From contig JAQGHR010000031.1 in the NCBI GenBank assembly GCA_028291545.1, positions 62,001 to 126,000 on the forward strand: a stretch of DNA of 64,000 nucleotides, given 5' to 3'. The stretch is from Planctomycetota bacterium. GTDB taxonomy: Bacteria; Planctomycetota; Planctomycetia; Isosphaerales; Isosphaeraceae. This document shows positions 62,995-64,000 of this stretch, piece after piece (within the stretch, counting starts at the first letter, position 1; every line of letters begins with the position of its first letter). Made by a program: the position numbers and the translations under genes. Under the pieces are notes generated by a model. It worked only from the letters and a program-made list of their open reading frames with translations, ran no database searches and was not told the DNA's origin.

Positions 62995-63237
62995 ATGGTT
63001 GGCATCACGCTGCATCTCCAGGGCGCCGGGATCTATCCGGACCTCGCCGAGAAAGACGTCATCCATATCGGTGAAGGCACGTCCTTCCATTTGGCACTCC
63101 TGCGCGGCGGCATGGCCTCCGGCAAGGACAGCGTCTCGTTCCGCTTCGACCTCCCCGACGGCCGGCCCGTGCTTATGCAGACATCGCTCGCCCTGCTCAC
63201 CAACGCCGTCCACTGCCTGAACGTCGCGCCGCGATGA
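62995..63237 (+). CDS. hypothetical protein of the element
   Basis: The protein has 80 residues. AGGAG upstream supports the ATG. Content is beta-rich: VGITLHLQGAGIYPDLAEKD, FHLALLRGGMASGKDSVSFR and LLTNAVHCLNVAP. No family is recognised. A 14-codon frame (62947-62991) overlapping the previous gene may couple translation across the gap. Confidence 0.6.
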   Translation: MVGITLHLQGAGIYPDLAEKDVIHIGEGTSFHLALLRGGMASGKDSVSFRFDLPDGRPVLMQTSLALLTNAVHCLNVAPR

Positions 63238-63258
63238 CCATCAAGAGGAGATTCTTTC

Positions 63259-63534
63259 ATGCTGGAAACCGATCCCGGCACCTTGCGAGCGTTCCGAATC
63301 AATGACTGCGACGTGTGGGCCGGCGTCAACCTTGAGGACGCGATCAGGAATGCATGCCGGGAGACCGGAGTCCCTCGCGAGGAGATCTACGACGAGTCCG
63401 AAGGCGGGGGCGAAGTCGATCCGACGGGCCTCGTTTACGTCGATGAGCTAGGGCCGATCAATTTCACGACGGTCGGCGAGATCCTCCGCAACGGGCTGAA
63501 GCGTTCGATGCAGGTTTCGAGCACGGAGTATTGA
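63259..63534 (+). CDS. hypothetical protein of the element
   Basis: The protein has 91 residues, acidic. CDVWAGVNLEDAIRNACRET, VPREEIYDESEGGGEVD and VYVDELGPINFTTVGEILRN are notable. This composition and size recall small phage-island proteins that bind metal or adapt enzymes, but no family is recognised. It starts 21 bases after the previous stop. Confidence 0.6.
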   Translation: MLETDPGTLRAFRINDCDVWAGVNLEDAIRNACRETGVPREEIYDESEGGGEVDPTGLVYVDELGPINFTTVGEILRNGLKRSMQVSSTEY

Positions 63535-63537
63535 TTC

Positions 63538-63795
63538 ATGGTCGCCACGGTCCGCCAGCTGGACGACAAGTCCCCCGAGAAAAACTACACGATCGCCCTG
63601 TGCGACGCGTGCGGCGAGGAATGCCCGGAATCGAAGGTCCCGGGCCGCAAGCGCGGGATTGCCCCCTTCAACGCGGCGGTCGCCGCGGCCCTGCGGGCGG
63701 GCTGGACGCAGCGCGTCGAGGCCGAGAAACGTCCCCGGAGCATCGTCACGATCCTTCGCCTGCTCTGCCCCGCCTGCCTCGCCGAACGCAGTTGA
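63538..63795 (+). CDS. small CxxC zinc-binding protein of the element
   Basis: The protein has 85 residues. The two CxxC pairs, CDACGEECPES near residue 22 and LLCPACLAERS at the end, suggest a zinc ribbon. Between them is a helix, FNAAVAAALRAGWTQRVEAE. No family is known to me. It starts three bases after the preceding stop. Confidence 0.62.
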   Translation: MVATVRQLDDKSPEKNYTIALCDACGEECPESKVPGRKRGIAPFNAAVAAALRAGWTQRVEAEKRPRSIVTILRLLCPACLAERS

Positions 63796-63818
63796 AAACC
63801 TCACCCGGAGATCCCCGC

Positions 63819-64000
63819 ATGTTCGAAGCACGGACGGACGACGAGCATTATTCCGCCCTCATCCTGGCGATGGGCATGGTCCTCGGCTCCCTGCAGGTCG
63901 ACGGCCTGAAGGCGAGGCTGGCCGAGTCGATGGCCGCGGGCCGGCTGAGCGCGGGCTACGTGGCCATGCTGCGCGACGAGCTGTCTTCGGTGCTCGAGCG
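63819..64000 (+). CDS. hypothetical protein, cut by window edge
   Basis: The ATG at 63819 has CCGGAG about nine bases upstream. The first 60 residues are helical with YSALILAMGMVLGSLQVDGL and LSAGYVAMLRDELSSVLE. The rest lies beyond base 64000. Function cannot be told. Confidence 0.6.
   Translation, partial: MFEARTDDEHYSALILAMGMVLGSLQVDGLKARLAESMAAGRLSAGYVAMLRDELSSVLE

Larger units (their letters stand above)
57109..64000. mobile_element. integrative element, left part (right end outside window)
   Basis: The left edge is the tRNA 3' half at 57109-57150. Inside are a tyrosine integrase, ParA, ParB and at least ten very small plus-strand genes, several overlapping by ATGA or GTGA. Style and gene size differ from the chromosome to the left. 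ParA/ParB suggest a plasmid-like or ICE-like element with an excised state. No conjugation, replication or capsid gene is visible in this part. Confidence 0.8.

Overview
The window is GC-rich DNA from a planctomycete, most likely of the Isosphaeraceae or a close relative. This placement is inferred from gene content: two DUF1559 proteins with the H-X9-DG motif, a DUF1080 protein, a PEP-CTERM protein, an N-terminal LExRxLLS-like surface signal, a BamA homologue, and pseudopilins much larger than usual. No 16S rRNA is present to confirm it.

Bases 1-29700 are an ordinary chromosomal mosaic. They hold a partial esterase-like gene, a GH13 amylase overlapping a methyltransferase, a CYTH protein, a lone response regulator, acylphosphatase, an ABC-2 permease and an ABC exporter with degenerate nucleotide-binding motifs. 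These are followed by several secreted proteins, a histidine kinase, apt, bamA, surE, tRNA-Ala(GGC) with a clear promoter, a lone Phd-like antitoxin, and a DUF1080 protein. A Fur-family regulator with a perfect 21-bp operator-like palindrome upstream faces an Nramp-like transporter, followed by a glycosyltransferase and a DUF1559 protein.

Bases 29892-50787 form one long minus-strand locus for a type IV pilus / type II secretion-like machine. Read in transcription order it encodes a PilB/GspE ATPase, PilT, a second PilB/GspE ATPase, PilC/GspF, five prepilin-like proteins and a 2002-residue GspK/PilX-like protein. The prepilin-like proteins are two to four times the normal size, and five of the six prepilin/GspK-like proteins carry Asp-rich calcium-loop-like segments. 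No secretin, PilM/N/O or prepilin peptidase is in the window.

Bases 51232-57098 hold pyruvate phosphate dikinase, a DUF3494 ice-binding-like PEP-CTERM protein behind an unusually AT-rich promoter, a highly charged Lys/Asp protein, and a textbook bidirectional terminator.

From 57109 to the right edge lies the left part of an integrative element. A 3' half of a tRNA, best matching tRNA-Ile(GAT), sits on the minus strand next to a tyrosine integrase. ParA and ParB follow, then a dense run of tiny co-directional genes, many overlapping by ATGA or GTGA. A perfect 20-bp inverted repeat lies inside parB. The other end of the element, predicted to carry an intact tRNA-Ile, is outside the window.

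A separate 36-37 nt repeat with a small terminator-like fold occurs at 9393 (plus) and 56200 (minus), in two intergenic regions 47 kb apart.
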